Positions 63,828 to 64,000 of a stretch of 64,000 nucleotides of DNA are shown in pieces. The notes below the pieces were generated by a model, which saw only the letters and a program-made list of their open reading frames with translations, did no database searches and was not told where the DNA came from. Within the stretch, counting starts at the first letter, position 1, and every line of letters begins with the position of its first letter. Location: positions 1,488,001-1,552,000 of the forward strand of contig NZ_JAPEMV010000001.1 of NCBI RefSeq assembly GCF_026342355.1, given 5' to 3'. Origin of the DNA: Streptomyces sp. NBC_00249 (GTDB lineage Bacteria > Actinomycetota > Actinomycetes > Streptomycetales > Streptomycetaceae). Position numbers and translations under genes: made by a program.

Positions 63828-64000
63828 ATGCCCCGGACCTACCGCTCGCTCGCGCGTGTCCCCGAGTTCGCCCCCTTCTTCGGCGCCGCCGCCCTGCGCA
63901 TCGGCGCCTCCACCGTCGGCTCCCTCGCCCTCGGTGTCCTCGTCTACGACCGCACCCGCAGCCCCCTGCTCTCCTCCCTCGCCATGTTCGGCCCCTCCCT
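63828..64000 (+). CDS. MFS transporter, N-terminal part (cut by window end)
   Basis: ATG at 63828 with GGAG upstream; 57 codons to the window edge encode RSLARVPEFAPFFGAAALRI then VGSLALGVLVYDRTRSPLLS, the first helix and start of the second of a DHA3-type MFS exporter. Divergent from an ArsR-type regulator. Confidence 0.82.
   Translation, partial: MPRTYRSLARVPEFAPFFGAAALRIGASTVGSLALGVLVYDRTRSPLLSSLAMFGPS

Overview
This is a high-GC actinomycete chromosome segment, almost certainly Streptomyces. Codon third positions are nearly all G or C, start codons are often GTG or TTG, ribosome sites are GGAGG-like, and the gene families are typical (SpoIIE phosphatase fused to an anti-sigma-like ATPase, MocR regulator, R61-type DD-peptidases, NarL-type two-component pair, PASTA-less Ser/Thr kinase). 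No tRNA, rRNA or CRISPR array was seen.

Layout. (1) 1-8006 is ordinary chromosome: a TetR-type tail, glyoxylate carboligase (gcl) behind a double palindromic operator, a zinc-ribbon protein, glutathione peroxidase, an acyl-CoA synthetase, an AlkZ-like DNA glycosylase and the transporter corA. (2) 7822-21765 is an island built into the 3' end of corA. The intact corA carries a low-GC, synonymous 3' end. A 22-bp stretch at the changeover recurs at 19504-19525, followed by the displaced native corA 3' part, which is itself interrupted and resumes at 21724-21765. The island carries a TPP enzyme, a SpoIIE-type phosphatase, a TetR/alcohol dehydrogenase/esterase group, an AbiEii-like nucleotidyltransferase pair and many broken genes (class II aldolase, PucR, SnoaL-like, SigJ tail, ChrB, TPR), but no integrase. 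(3) 21876-42180 is mixed: a class V aminotransferase + MFS exporter divergent from a MocR regulator, an aminoglycoside-phosphotransferase-like gene, an IS607 element with TnpB, two tandem DD-peptidase paralogues, a histidine kinase/response regulator pair, a Ser/Thr kinase, a vWA protein beside a Shedu-like nuclease, and a second EF-G gene preceded by a short leader peptide whose end overlaps a hairpin.

(4) 42432-53852 is the most interesting part: a RiPP-like biosynthetic cluster of two divergent operons. Leftward: P450, DUF5825-like protein, B12-binding radical SAM C-methyltransferase, MFS exporter, P450. Rightward: a 53-residue candidate precursor peptide ending in Cys, a second B12-type radical SAM enzyme, a cytoplasmic protein resembling peptide-binding SBP5 domains, and a ThiF/MccB-like adenylating enzyme with an RRE-like N-terminus. 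I cannot match this set to a named RiPP class. (5) 53853-56520 is its decayed right flank: IS1380-family and DUF2493 remnants and a frameshifted hydrolase gene. (6) 56521-64000: a secreted-effector-like calpain protease with a small partner, a PI-PLC, a trypsin-like protease, an FAD oxidoreductase, an ArsR-type regulator and the start of an MFS gene.

Functional calls rest on motifs and remembered family features, not on database searches.
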